Assembly (NCBI GenBank): GCA_020636315.1
Contig: JACJYA010000015.1
Span: 167,449 to 231,448 of the forward strand
Direction: 5' to 3'
DNA length: 64,000 nt
From: Lewinellaceae bacterium
GTDB lineage: Bacteria > Bacteroidota > Bacteroidia > Chitinophagales > Saprospiraceae
How positions within the stretch are numbered: position 1 is the first letter of the stretch; the number at the start of each line of letters is the position of its first letter. The notes beneath the pieces are model-generated. The model was not told the DNA's origin and did no database searches. It was given only the letters and a program-made list of their open reading frames with translations. Both the position numbers and the translations under genes were made by a program. Shown one piece after another: positions 1-9,594 of this stretch.

Positions 1-1348
1 TGAGAATACCCCCAAAATAACAGAGGGTTAGTTCATTCTTCGGGCTCCAGGCAGCATGGCGGGTGTGCAACCGTTCATCATCATCCAGAAAAGCGCTTGG
101 AGCTTTCACCATTTCCCAACTTTGTTCTCCCTGGTTGTAGTGAACAACTCCCGATGCACCCCGGGGTGCGATCAGCAATTCGCCGGAGTTTATCCATTCA
201 GCAATATTAAAAACCAACCCGGCGCCATTTTCATTACTGTCTTTGAAATAATGGGAATCAAATTGCTGGAGCAGGGGGTCGTAAATGTAAACCCCCTGGC
301 CGGACTTTGCCCAGCCTCTGTTTTGTTCATCGATGAACTCTACTCCGTAAACCTCATCGCCTTTGTTCTCTTTATAAAAAGTGACTTCCTTGTTCCCGGA
401 ATGGTAAAGGGCCAGCCCGGAAGTAGTCGTTATCCATAGTTCGTCCCGGCTTTTTTCCACTATGCGGAGGGTCCCGGCATTCAAAATACTTTTGCCGGGA
501 AGTTCTCCTGTTTCCATTAACCTGACAAACCGCCTTTCGGGGTTAAAAACAAAAATCCCTCCACCCCAATTTCCCATATATACCAGGCCATCGTAATGGT
601 GATACATGTTTTTGAAGACATTGCCCCACCGTTTCTCAATGGGGATCTCCAGGTTGAAGGCCAGCCATTCCACCTCATTGGTATATTTGTTGATCTCCAG
701 AACTCCGTGAGAAGTCCCGGCCCAGATAATGGAGTCGTTGAACCGGTTTTGCTCCAGGCTGAGGATGTTGTGGATGCTTCGGGGTTCGGGGAAATACTTT
801 GCTACTTCGTTCTGGTCGCCCCGGTACATGATGAAATCATCTTTTTCCGGGATATAACGCGCCACCCCCCAGTAGCGGGTAGCCACCCAAAGATCTCCGG
901 CCCTATCCTTCAGCAAAGCTTGTATCTGCTGCTGCCCCATGCGCTGCAGCGAATCCCTTCTTCCATTTTCATCAAACTGATAATGGGTGAATTTTTCCGT
1001 CAAAAGGTCAAGCCGGGATAAGCCGACATGGGTGCCAACCCAAAGCTCCTGGCTGTCTATAGCAATGCAGGAAGTCCGGTTGTCAATGATGGAGTTATCA
1101 TTTTCCCGGTTGTACTGGTAGGTTTTGAACTGGGCGCCATCAAACCGGCAAAGGCCATCGGAAGTGCCAATCCAGACAAATCCATCATAGCCTTTCTGAA
1201 TAAACCGGATGGTATTGCCTGGCAAACCATCTTCCCCTGTAAATTGTTCTGCTTTCTCAAATTTAAACTGCGCCGCGCCCCTTGACGAGATCACAAGGAA
1301 TACTCCAAAGGCCAACCCGTATATGAGTATGAGCGTTTTACGGCGCAT
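1..1348 (-). CDS. Propeller-type sensor protein, N-terminal part (hybrid two-component family; runs off window)
   Basis: The minus strand is open from an ATG at 1348 to the window edge, giving 449 codons with no stop. The protein begins with a signal peptide (MRRKTLILIYGLAFGVFLVI) and continues with two-component regulator propeller repeats, seen as GLPGNTIRFI, DGFVWIGTSDGLCRFDG, ELWVGTHVGLSRLD, DLWVATRYWGVARY and ELWITTTSGLALYHS. Such propellers form the periplasmic sensor half of Bacteroidota hybrid histidine kinases and of shorter propeller-kinase proteins. The kinase, receiver and output domains would lie beyond base 1, so which subtype this is cannot be decided here. The opening resembles that of the complete hybrid regulator at 22710. 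The gene lies 62 bp downstream of the decarboxylase on the same strand. Confidence 0.85.
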   Translation of the reverse strand, partial: MRRKTLILIYGLAFGVFLVISSRGAAQFKFEKAEQFTGEDGLPGNTIRFIQKGYDGFVWIGTSDGLCRFDGAQFKTYQYNRENDNSIIDNRTSCIAIDSQELWVGTHVGLSRLDLLTEKFTHYQFDENGRRDSLQRMGQQQIQALLKDRAGDLWVATRYWGVARYIPEKDDFIMYRGDQNEVAKYFPEPRSIHNILSLEQNRFNDSIIWAGTSHGVLEINKYTNEVEWLAFNLEIPIEKRWGNVFKNMYHHYDGLVYMGNWGGGIFVFNPERRFVRLMETGELPGKSILNAGTLRIVEKSRDELWITTTSGLALYHSGNKEVTFYKENKGDEVYGVEFIDEQNRGWAKSGQGVYIYDPLLQQFDSHYFKDSNENGAGLVFNIAEWINSGELLIAPRGASGVVHYNQGEQSWEMVKAPSAFLDDDERLHTRHAAWSPKNELTLCYFGGIL

Positions 1349-1410
1349 GGTCAAACGATTGCCGGGCTCACCCGGCAAACCAAAATTGGCCAGGCTCTGC
1401 CGGAATTTAA

Positions 1411-2790
1411 TTAACAACCTACTAATTTAAAGCTTTTTTCCTGCTTTGCCACCCTTATCATTGCTTCTGCACAGGCCTCCACATCTTCGGTGGTGGTCGC
1501 CCAGGAGGATACGCTGATGCGCATCACATGGCGGCCATGCCAGGTAGTGCTGCCACACCAGCAGGTGCCTTCTTTTTGCAATTCGCGGATCACCCGGCGG
1601 GTCAATTCATCGGAACCAAAAGAAACCAGTACCTGATTGATGTTGACTTCATTGAGCACCTCAAAGCCGGCCCGCTTCAGCTTCCTGGCAAAGTGCCGGG
1701 CGTGCCGGCAGCTGTTTTCGACCAGTTCGGCTACTCCCGACTTCCCCAGAGCATATAGTGCCGCCCAGGCCTCAATTCCCCTCGCCCGGCGCGACATTTC
1801 CGGCGTAAAGGCATAAGGCTCCCGCTCCTCCTGAGGAGGAATATAGGCAGCATTGATAGACATAGCGGCCCTCAGGCCCTGGGGGTCCCGGCAAATGACA
1901 ATTCCACTGTCGTAGGGTACATTGAGCCATTTGTGCAGGTCGGTAGCCCAGGAGTCGGCCAGGCCATGGCCGGTCAACTGTTCGGCCAGCTGCGGAGAAG
2001 CCGCTCCCCAAAGGCCGAATGCGCCATCGATGTGCACCCATGCGCCCCGGGCCCGGGCCATGCGGCATATTTCCTCTAATGGGTCTATAGCGCCGGAGTT
2101 AACGTTGCCGGCCTGAAGGCAGACGATGGTCATATCATCCAGTGGAGGCAACTGATCCGGCAATATTTCTCCTTCGCTGTTGATCGGCACCCGCATTACC
2201 CGTTCACTGCCGAAACCAAGCATGGAAAGCGCCTTGAGCGGGCTGACGTGGGCTTCTGCTCCAACCACCACTTTCACTTCCGGAGCGCCGTACAATCCCC
2301 GGGCCTCTACGTTCCATCCTTTTCGCTTTAGCAGGGTGTGCCTGGCTGCCGCCAGGCCGCAGAAGTTGGCCATGGTGGCTCCGGTAACGAAGCCTACTCC
2401 CGCCTCACCGGGCAACCTCAGCACTTCCAATAACCACGCTGCAGCCACTTCCTCAATTTTGGCGGCCAGTGGAGAAGTGACTTTTAGCCCGGCATTCTGG
2501 TCCCATGCGCCTGCAAGCCAGTTGGCCGCAACGGTGACAGGAAGGCTGCCGCCAATGACAAACCCAAAATACCGCCCCCCCGTATTGCCCACCGCTGCGG
2601 GAGACCCCGCCTCATCCAGCAGGCGGATGACCTCTTCCGGAGCCGTGGGCGTATCCGGCAAAGGGAAACTCAGGCGATCGAGCTGTTCGATGGCGGATGG
2701 GCCAGGAAATGGATGCCTTCCCGGTTGACTTTCCAGGTGATGGATGCCCTGGCGTGCAGCAAATTCCAGTAATTCTTTTGCTGTTTTCAT
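1411..2790 (-). CDS. PLP-dependent group II amino acid decarboxylase family protein
   Basis: This 459-residue protein matches the aromatic-L-amino-acid/glutamate decarboxylase family (PLP fold type I) in length and motifs. The Schiff-base lysine is K287 in the motif TDLHKWLNVPYDSG. The PLP-nitrogen aspartate is D255 in HIDGAFGLWG, and H181 in AEAHVSPLKAL is the expected ring-stacking histidine. Family members decarboxylate aromatic amino acids, aspartate or glutamate, but the substrate cannot be read from these motifs; the Ala-Phe after the aspartate differs from the common DAAYGG of aromatic decarboxylases. It is a cytoplasmic enzyme with no signal peptide. The start at 2790 fits a normal N-terminus, and the ATG is preceded by an AT-rich stretch rather than a Shine-Dalgarno site. 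Confidence 0.9.
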   Translation of the reverse strand: MKTAKELLEFAARQGIHHLESQPGRHPFPGPSAIEQLDRLSFPLPDTPTAPEEVIRLLDEAGSPAAVGNTGGRYFGFVIGGSLPVTVAANWLAGAWDQNAGLKVTSPLAAKIEEVAAAWLLEVLRLPGEAGVGFVTGATMANFCGLAAARHTLLKRKGWNVEARGLYGAPEVKVVVGAEAHVSPLKALSMLGFGSERVMRVPINSEGEILPDQLPPLDDMTIVCLQAGNVNSGAIDPLEEICRMARARGAWVHIDGAFGLWGAASPQLAEQLTGHGLADSWATDLHKWLNVPYDSGIVICRDPQGLRAAMSINAAYIPPQEEREPYAFTPEMSRRARGIEAWAALYALGKSGVAELVENSCRHARHFARKLKRAGFEVLNEVNINQVLVSFGSDELTRRVIRELQKEGTCWCGSTTWHGRHVMRISVSSWATTTEDVEACAEAMIRVAKQEKSFKLVGC

Positions 2791-3077
2791 TTTAGGTTCA
2801 TTTATTATTTCCGACAGGTAATCGCACCGTCGGAAGCGGATCTTGTTTTACAGGCAATTTACGCTACTTTCCATACTTAAATACTTCTTCTTTATTAAGC
2901 CCATCTTCTGGCCTATTGATTGCTCTATTTACTTGAGTTGGCTGGATGAGGGCCAAATTACGCCCGGGTAAAACGGTTTGGGCCCCATTCCCTGGCCAAA
3001 AGAGCGCTGCCTCAGCTGCACCGGGCCAAGAAATTGATGAAAAAAACTACCTTTGGAAGCCTTCAAAGCTTAGGAAC

Positions 3078-4253
3078 ATGCTAACCTCACCTCTCTACGT
3101 ACTCACCGTACTCTGCCTGCTGGTCGTATTTTCGGAATGGCTGGTGCGCAATACTGCCTTGCGCGGCCTGGGAACGGCCCTGCTCGTCATTGTGCTGACG
3201 GCGGTAGTGGCCAACCTGGGCATCCTTCCCGCCGGCTCCACCGAAGAACAGCCGGTGCCGGCTTATGAGGCCATTTTTGCCTATCTGGCCCCCATTTCTA
3301 TCTTCTGGCTGCTGCTGCGGGTCAACCTCCGGGATGTCCTGGAAGCCGGGCTCCCCATTTTATTGCTTTTCCTGATCGGTTCATTGGCCACCACAGTGGG
3401 GGTGGTGATCGGCATGTGGCTGATCGACGGCCCGCAGGCTATCGGGCCGTTGTACAAGGCTGTCGGGGGCATGTTTGTCGGCACCTATACCGGCGGAAGC
3501 ATTAATTTCAACGCGCTGGCGCTGCATTACCAAGTGATGCGCGAAGGGGTGCTCTACGGCGGCTCTGTTGCCGTCGATAACATTCTGACCACCCTATGGA
3601 TGGTAGCCACTCTGGCGCTGCCCCGCCTGCTGAAGCCCTGGTGGCCGAAAGTGGATGCCAGCGAACAAAAGGCTGGCGCCCCTTCTCTGGGCATTGAAGA
3701 CGATACCGAGCACCTCCACCCCATAGACCTGGGCCTGGTGCTCGCCCTGGGCATGGGCGCCCTGCTGATCTCCAACCGGCTGGCGGCGTGGACGGAAGCG
3801 CTGGGGTTCGCCGTTCCTTCCATCATCATTATTACCGTGCTGGCCCTCGTCGTTGCTCAGTTGCCGGCCGCCCGGAGGCTCAGGGGAGCACAGGCGCTGG
3901 GCATGTTCTCCGTTTACCTCTTCCTGGCCGTGATCGGCGCCTTCTGCGATGTGCAGGCCCTGCAAAGCCTCGGCTTCCTCGGGCTGGCCCTGTTCGGCTT
4001 TGCCCTAACCACGATCCTCGTCCACGGACTGGCAACCTTCGGCGCCGCCCGGCTGATGAAAATGGACCCGGCCCTGGCGGCGGTAGCCTCGCAGGCCAAC
4101 GTTGGCGGGGGCACTTCCGCCCTGGCGCTGGCCCGCGGCATCGGCCGCAACGACCTGGTGCTGCCCGCTGTACTGCTGGGCTCCCTGGGCAATGCGCTGG
4201 GCACTTTCCTGGGGTTCTGGGCGGCGGGGTATTTGCTGCCGGGGCTGGGGTAA
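3078..4253 (+). CDS. DUF819 family integral membrane protein
   Basis: This hydrophobic protein of 391 residues has about ten to twelve membrane segments. It matches the DUF819 (YjcL-like) family by its paired glycine-rich motifs: GGMFVGTYTGGSINFNAL in the middle and ANVGGGTSALALARG near the end, with a closing LGSLGNALGTFLGFWAAGYL. Members are predicted transporters of unknown substrate. The reading frame is open upstream to 2946, but the first 44 residues of that form are polar and lack family character, so the start was placed at the ATG at 3078 just before the first membrane helix (MLTSPLYVLTVLCLLVVFSE). It stands alone between a minus-strand decarboxylase and the protease gene. A possible short hairpin with 7-bp arms lies just after the stop. 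Confidence 0.85.
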   Translation: MLTSPLYVLTVLCLLVVFSEWLVRNTALRGLGTALLVIVLTAVVANLGILPAGSTEEQPVPAYEAIFAYLAPISIFWLLLRVNLRDVLEAGLPILLLFLIGSLATTVGVVIGMWLIDGPQAIGPLYKAVGGMFVGTYTGGSINFNALALHYQVMREGVLYGGSVAVDNILTTLWMVATLALPRLLKPWWPKVDASEQKAGAPSLGIEDDTEHLHPIDLGLVLALGMGALLISNRLAAWTEALGFAVPSIIIITVLALVVAQLPAARRLRGAQALGMFSVYLFLAVIGAFCDVQALQSLGFLGLALFGFALTTILVHGLATFGAARLMKMDPALAAVASQANVGGGTSALALARGIGRNDLVLPAVLLGSLGNALGTFLGFWAAGYLLPGLG

Positions 4254-4473
4254 GGGGAGGACGCTTTGGAAACTCCCCTAAGGAATGAGGGAATGAATAA
4301 ATAGGGCTGACCAGGTTGTGCAAAGAATTGTTTTTTATCAAGAGCTGTGAAAACTAAGTGCTTGTTAGGAGGTGGTTATTGGCTCACTATTGATTCTTAT
4401 TCAAGAAAATCGTATTTTCCAATAATTATTTTCACTTCCCATAACCATATTTAAATGAACTACCGCGCCTTTA

Positions 4474-4481
4474 CCCCCCCC
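4474..4481 (+). other. Run of eight C at the 5' end of the protease gene (possible slippage site)
   Basis: An ATG at 4455 opens a frame MNYRAFTPP and then meets a TGA at 4500. Adding one C to this run joins that ATG to the protease frame, and the result reads as a textbook signal peptide: a positive start, a core HFIIAFLILYFYMYSL and a cleavage site SAQ/T. As written the protease frame has no start before 4517. The tract is therefore either a sequencing error of one base or a real slippage site that switches export on and off. Confidence 0.6.
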
Positions 4482-4516
4482 ATTTTATTATTGCTTTTCT
4501 GATACTTTATTTTTAT

Positions 4517-7500
4517 ATGTATTCGCTTTCTGCGCAGACATTGGTCAATGAAAGCTGGTCATCCACCTTTGGCGCTCCATCTGAGATCGGCTGGAGCGCC
4601 AGCGCATTGGGAGAAAACGGGAAAATATACACCACTGGGCATAGTGTTTCGGACAACCGGCCTCAACTATTGCTGGCCTGCCATGACAGTGAAGGAAATT
4701 CACTCTGGTCTTCGGGCCTCGATGCAACAGGCATATCCATTAGCTTTGGCGCCGTATTGACACTGGATGAGCAGGGTAATATTTATGTTGCCGGAGCGGC
4801 CGCGGGCGCCAGTACGAATGCCCATGATTTTTTGGTTGCGAAGTTTGATACATCGGGCAATCAATCCTGGTACACAATATTCGACGGCCCTGGCCAACTT
4901 GACGACTTTGTTACTGCGATATTAATCACAGATACGCACGGCCTTTTTATTGCAGGCCTGAGTTCATCTTCTGCAGCAGGACAAAACATCATGGCGGCTA
5001 AGGTCGGCGCAAGCGGCAATGTCATTTGGTCAAAATACTATGACTATGCCCAAAAAGACGATGCTCCAACCGGTATAGAAGTATTTGACAGTACAACTGT
5101 AGAAATACTGGGAGGGAGCCAGGATGGGGCCGGCGACTGGGACGTCCTCTCCTGGCGCCTTCCTGTTTCGGGTATTGGGGCTGGCACCGCCATGAGAGAA
5201 GGATTTCCTAAACTGGACTATGAGAAAGGTTTGTATTATGAAAAGAACAATTCCGGGTATTATTATTTCTGTGGCACGAAAACTTCTGATTCAAGCGGCC
5301 TGAACATTCTATTGATGAAGCTCAAGCCCGGCTTCCAATCGGAATGGAATAAAGAAATAGATGGTGGTTATGGAGATGACGCCGCCTTCAGCCTGGCCCT
5401 GGCCTCGGATGGGACACTGGCCTACCTCGGCGGCTACAGTACCAATCGCTGGGGAAATCAGGATCTATACGTTGCCACTTATTCCTCCGGTGGCGTTCTG
5501 TCGAAGGAACATCGCCGGAAGAATAAGCAGCAGGGAGCCTTTGCGGCCGCACGGGCTATTTTGGTTGCTGAAGATGGTGATACGTATGCGGTGGGCGAAG
5601 CCCATGCAGGAGAGGAAAAAGAACTGGTTATCATCCGTTTTGATAAGGAAACGGGGCAACTGTGGGAGGTTAATGCCGGAGAGGTGGCCAACCCTGAAAG
5701 GCAGGCCTTTTCCTTGTTGTTGGATGAAGGAGGCAGGCTCATATTTTCTGGCGCAATTCAGGAAGTGGAGTCTCAAAAGTACGTGCTAAAGGCCCTGGAG
5801 GAGCTTAGCAGAGAAAGGCAGGTTATTTATTCGGAAGACACCATCCCCCTATACATCAAAGGCGAAGCCATTATCCGTTTTGCTCCTATAGTTTTGGATA
5901 GCAGTTTTATCGACAATAAGAAATTGCATTATGGCCCACTTTGTGAAGTGGTGACGGACACTGCCCTGTTGAATGAGATGGAGCAACTGATCGAGCCGGG
6001 CCTGGGCGGCGAGATGTGTGACTGCCAGCTTATAAAAGTCTTTCCGGGCCTAACCACTGAAGAGGTTTGCATTACTACTTTGGATGGCGATCCTTTATAC
6101 ATACCCCCATTCTGGACAACAATGCTGCTCTATAACTGCACCACCGGAAAAAACGAACAAAGCATCAGCGCCGCGCTCGACAGCATCAGCGCTGGAAGAA
6201 TTCTCTATGCCCACCCCAATTATGTTGGCCGCGGCGATGCGGAGTGTGAAGACCCGCTGTGTGATGAGCAACATTCTTTGTGGGACACAGATAACCCTGA
6301 CTATTCAATAGAGGCTTCAATAAATATTAAACCTGCCTGGGAAATCAGCACCGGCGACCCGGAAGTGAAGGCGGGCGTTTTTGATTCCGGCATATTTTAC
6401 GAACACGAAGACTTTGGTTATGGCTCGGTGGTAGAGGGATCCTGGGACTTCGTGAATGGAAGCAGCCAGAATATTATTACAATTTCAGAAGACCTGGTTT
6501 CTCATGGCACCCGGGGAGCAGGTATCATTGGCGCAATTCGGGGCAATGATATTGGCATTGCCGGCATTGCCGGAGGGGATACCGGTTCTCCGGGCATTAC
6601 CCTGTTGGGGTTGCGGGTACTGAATGCTCAAAATATGTTGACAACATCAGATTACTGCGATGCTCTTGTATATTCCCTGCAGGCAAATGGCAGCCCAATG
6701 TTTGGGATTGCCAATAATAGTTTTGGCGTTGAAGATGACGGTTCCATAACCAATGACCCCGGGCTAATGGAAGAGGCGGTAAACCTTGCCTTCCAGGCTG
6801 GGGTGGCACTGGTTACTTCCCGGGGGAATGGTTTTGAGGGTGGGGATCTTACACAGGCACAATATCCCTGTAGTTTTGATGATGAACTTACAATTTGTGT
6901 GGGAGCAACTGGAACGGACGGCAATTTGAAGGACGATGAAAATGGGGATCCAGCTTATCCTGGTCCAGGTGATGATAGTTATTTTTCCATGTATGGGGAC
7001 CCAATGGACCTGCTCGCTCCCGGCAGTGGTGGGTTGATCAAGACGACTACTAATGTAGATCAGGGATATGGTGGGCATAACGGCACCTCCGCTGCCGCCC
7101 CACATGCTACAGGCGTTGCCGCTTTGCTGGCTTCCACAGATGGAGATGTGCGCTTGTCGGTCGAAGGCCTCGAACGCATTATGGAATATTCTGCGGACGA
7201 CCTGGGACCGGATTTTTATGATCAAGAAACCGGCTGGGGAAGGCTGAATGCGGGAAATGCACTGGAATTCATCGGGGAAAACCGCATTTTGCACTTTTCT
7301 GCTGAACCCGATCCGGAAACTTTTTGTGACCATTCAGTTACAGATTGTTTTCTGACCATGCAAGGTAGTTACCTGGCATCTGAGGCCGGATATGCGCTAA
7401 ATACTGGTGATGTGATTAGTTATTCAGATGTCATTCAATACACCTGGGAGATTGGCCTGGACATCTGTGAACTGGCCAATGATCCCAATGCGGAGATCAT

Positions 7501-8059
7501 ACACAGCGAAGAAAAACCCGGCTACTGGGTGCGCAACAGCGCCAGCAACCTTTGGGGAGCGCCTGAAGAAATTGACCCTGCGAATTTTGGAGTGCGGCCC
7601 TATGAGCTGGTTTACTTTACGGAAGCCCCGGAAGTGGATGGTTGCCGTTTCCAGGGCGAATTGACCGGCTATAGTTATAAGATATATGACGATGATACCG
7701 GTCAGACACTGGAAGGTACTATGCCGGCGGGCCTGGCGGCCTGTGAAACCCCACGGCTGGCCATCTCTTTGCTGGTGAGGTCCGAAAACCCGGTGGCCAC
7801 CGATGAGGAAGAAAACGCCCCCCGGCGCCTTTTCCCAAATCCAACAACTGGAAGGATCACACTGGATGGGTTGCCCGCCGGCCAATTGGATGTGCATCTA
7901 TTTTCCATGAGCGGGCAGAGCCTGGGACAATTATTCAGGGGGCGCCACGATGGAAAAAGCCGTTTATCCCTCCAACTGCCGGAAATCCCTTCCGGCCTTT
8001 ATTTATGCCGTATTCGCTCCGGACAGGATATCTCAACTTTTAAAATTATCAAGCATTAA
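4517..8059 (+). CDS. Exported subtilisin-like (S8) serine protease with N-terminal propeller and T9SS sorting domain
   Basis: The protein has 1180 residues as read from the ATG at 4517. Residues about 1-430 carry repeated beta-propeller-type units (for example GNIYVAGAAAGASTNAHDFL and GTLAYLGGYSTNRWGNQDLY). The peptidase S8 domain follows at about 590-935 with the triad D623 (GVFDSGIFYEHED), H663 (LVSHGTRGAGIIGA) and S858 (NGTSAAAPHATGVAAL), plus the oxyanion asparagine in NNSFG. The last 80 residues (LFPNPTTGRITLDGLPAGQL to ISTFKIIKH) are a type A T9SS sorting domain, so it is expected on the cell surface or secreted. The annotated start leaves only the tail of a signal peptide (MYSLSAQ); the true start is probably 4455 if the C8 run at 4474 is one base short. 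The lipoprotein gene at 8064 follows after 4 bp. Confidence 0.93.
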   Translation: MYSLSAQTLVNESWSSTFGAPSEIGWSASALGENGKIYTTGHSVSDNRPQLLLACHDSEGNSLWSSGLDATGISISFGAVLTLDEQGNIYVAGAAAGASTNAHDFLVAKFDTSGNQSWYTIFDGPGQLDDFVTAILITDTHGLFIAGLSSSSAAGQNIMAAKVGASGNVIWSKYYDYAQKDDAPTGIEVFDSTTVEILGGSQDGAGDWDVLSWRLPVSGIGAGTAMREGFPKLDYEKGLYYEKNNSGYYYFCGTKTSDSSGLNILLMKLKPGFQSEWNKEIDGGYGDDAAFSLALASDGTLAYLGGYSTNRWGNQDLYVATYSSGGVLSKEHRRKNKQQGAFAAARAILVAEDGDTYAVGEAHAGEEKELVIIRFDKETGQLWEVNAGEVANPERQAFSLLLDEGGRLIFSGAIQEVESQKYVLKALEELSRERQVIYSEDTIPLYIKGEAIIRFAPIVLDSSFIDNKKLHYGPLCEVVTDTALLNEMEQLIEPGLGGEMCDCQLIKVFPGLTTEEVCITTLDGDPLYIPPFWTTMLLYNCTTGKNEQSISAALDSISAGRILYAHPNYVGRGDAECEDPLCDEQHSLWDTDNPDYSIEASINIKPAWEISTGDPEVKAGVFDSGIFYEHEDFGYGSVVEGSWDFVNGSSQNIITISEDLVSHGTRGAGIIGAIRGNDIGIAGIAGGDTGSPGITLLGLRVLNAQNMLTTSDYCDALVYSLQANGSPMFGIANNSFGVEDDGSITNDPGLMEEAVNLAFQAGVALVTSRGNGFEGGDLTQAQYPCSFDDELTICVGATGTDGNLKDDENGDPAYPGPGDDSYFSMYGDPMDLLAPGSGGLIKTTTNVDQGYGGHNGTSAAAPHATGVAALLASTDGDVRLSVEGLERIMEYSADDLGPDFYDQETGWGRLNAGNALEFIGENRILHFSAEPDPETFCDHSVTDCFLTMQGSYLASEAGYALNTGDVISYSDVIQYTWEIGLDICELANDPNAEIIHSEEKPGYWVRNSASNLWGAPEEIDPANFGVRPYELVYFTEAPEVDGCRFQGELTGYSYKIYDDDTGQTLEGTMPAGLAACETPRLAISLLVRSENPVATDEEENAPRRLFPNPTTGRITLDGLPAGQLDVHLFSMSGQSLGQLFRGRHDGKSRLSLQLPEIPSGLYLCRIRSGQDISTFKIIKH

Positions 8060-8063
8060 AAAT

Positions 8064-9074
8064 ATGAGAAGCATTATATTTTTATTATTAGTTGCGGCAA
8101 TACTCCTGGCTTCCTGTACTAAAGAGGACGACGGCAGCTTCCTCCCCCCCTCTCAACGGTGTGACAACACCCTCTACGCCCACCCATTGACTCCTGATAC
8201 CTGTATGGATTTCCCAGATGAACCAGTGCTTTATTTCTATCAACGAGTAGGGTTGGGATATGGGCCCATCGGAAAAAGCGCCAACAACCCGGATGAGTGG
8301 TTTTTTTTGATTAACCGGGAAGAATCCTCAACAGGTAATGAAGGTTCGGAGATATGGAAAGTGGACACCTGCTCGGGCAGAAAGCAATTAATTTTGGATA
8401 AAGTCAAAAGCCAACCCAAGATAAATGAGCAAGGCTGGATGATCTTCCGGAGGGCCTTCGACGGGTTAATGTACAAGATCTCTCCGGAGGGAGACAGCTT
8501 GAAAGCGGTATCCAACCTGGTTGCTCATGACCTTTTCGACTGGTGCCTGGATGGCGAGGCCTTTTTCTACCGGGCGCGCTTCAAGGACGTCGCTTATCTG
8601 GTATCCATCGACGGAACAGTACTGGACAGCTTCGTCATGGATTATCATGCCGTAGCCGGGCGGGGAAACCGGGTTGCTTTATCTCTGGAAAGCGACCTTA
8701 CAACCACCAATTCGAGAATTGCGATCCTGAACCTCACCAATGGAGCATTGGCCGAAGTGGCGGACCTGCAGGAAGTGGGCCTGGGCGGCCCCCTGGCCCT
8801 GGCCTGGGAGAGTGATGAGTCTCTGGTTGGCACATTTTCTGCAGGGCTATACCGAATTGACGTACCTACCGGAGAAGTAGAGGAAATAGAAGGATACTGC
8901 GAAAACCTCTTCTATTACTATCCTGTAATTGACCCCGATAACCCTTACTGGTTAATTCTGGGAAAGAGGGATTATGAATATCCGACAGAATTTGCACAAG
9001 TCAATTTTACGGCCAACGTGGTGTTGTATAACACGGAAACGGGACAGGAGTGGCAGCTGGACCTGGATCAGTGA
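8064..9074 (+). CDS. Lipoprotein of unknown function, possible propeller fold
   Basis: This 336-residue protein starts with a lipoprotein signal (MRSIIFLLLVAAILLASC, lipid-bearing cysteine at 18). It goes on with units reminiscent of TolB/propeller blades, such as SEIWKVDTCSGRKQLILD, DGLMYKISPEGDSLKAVSN, SRIAILNLTNGALAEV and VVLYNTETGQEWQLDLDQ. No catalytic motif is visible. The frame is open upstream to 7950, but that part lies inside the protease gene, and the lipoprotein signal fixes the start at 8064. It sits 4 bp after the protease stop, so both are almost certainly cotranscribed; a surface or periplasmic partner role is an inference from position only. Confidence 0.88.
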   Translation: MRSIIFLLLVAAILLASCTKEDDGSFLPPSQRCDNTLYAHPLTPDTCMDFPDEPVLYFYQRVGLGYGPIGKSANNPDEWFFLINREESSTGNEGSEIWKVDTCSGRKQLILDKVKSQPKINEQGWMIFRRAFDGLMYKISPEGDSLKAVSNLVAHDLFDWCLDGEAFFYRARFKDVAYLVSIDGTVLDSFVMDYHAVAGRGNRVALSLESDLTTTNSRIAILNLTNGALAEVADLQEVGLGGPLALAWESDESLVGTFSAGLYRIDVPTGEVEEIEGYCENLFYYYPVIDPDNPYWLILGKRDYEYPTEFAQVNFTANVVLYNTETGQEWQLDLDQ

Positions 9075-9367
9075 GTGAAGGGGAGGAGGAGTTTAGGGCT
9101 TGGTGGGTCCCCGTTGGGGTTTAGGAGAGGAGAAGCTTAGAAGGGCGGCCACACGGCATAGTTCAATTTTCTGTATCTCCTGAGGCTATTCGTCTAAAAT
9201 TGGACAATAGCCGCCAGGTATTGTGTACGGTGTACGCCGGCAATAGTAGCCTGGACTGGACCTGCCCCCTCCCTGACCAAAATCAACTTTTTTCCTGACC
9301 CTTATCATTTCCCTTCCGGGGCTGATGGAGTATCTTATAGTATCAGGTGAAATTTAACCATTTTGTT

Positions 9368-9586
9368 ATGTTCAAACTGGGATTTCATATCGTCATTCTG
9401 CGGTATTACCTGATGATGCTGGTCACCATCATCGCCGTTACCACCCATCAGATGTGGTTGGTTCCGGTCATCATGGCGATTGCCATCAGCGCCATTCTGG
9501 GATATCGCTTCGGAGGAACGGAAGAGAAGGGCAAGGTGGTCCGTATGGAAGCTTCGCCGGAGGAAACGATTCGCAAAGCGGGTTGA
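9368..9586 (+). CDS. Small two-helix membrane protein upstream of amrS
   Basis: This small protein of 72 residues has two hydrophobic segments (about HIVILRYYLMMLVTIIAV and LVPVIMAIAISAILGY) joined by a short loop, and a charged tail. I do not recognise a family. A GTG at 9347 would add seven residues; the ATG at 9368 was preferred because the hydrophobic segment follows it directly. The stop lies 8 bp before the amrS start, so it probably belongs to that transcription unit. The 293 bp before it contain no other gene; only a weak inverted repeat (GGCTATT at 9184 and AATAGCC at 9206) is visible there. Confidence 0.7.
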   Translation: MFKLGFHIVILRYYLMMLVTIIAVTTHQMWLVPVIMAIAISAILGYRFGGTEEKGKVVRMEASPEETIRKAG

Positions 9587-9594
9587 CCTCTGCT

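Noticed and set aside
56..1285. Three plus-strand open frames near the window start
   Set aside because: They are antisense to the propeller gene read on the minus strand, whose WxGT/DG repeats are evident.
4253..4279. Possible terminator after the DUF819 gene
   Set aside because: Only 7-bp arms and no T run on either strand.
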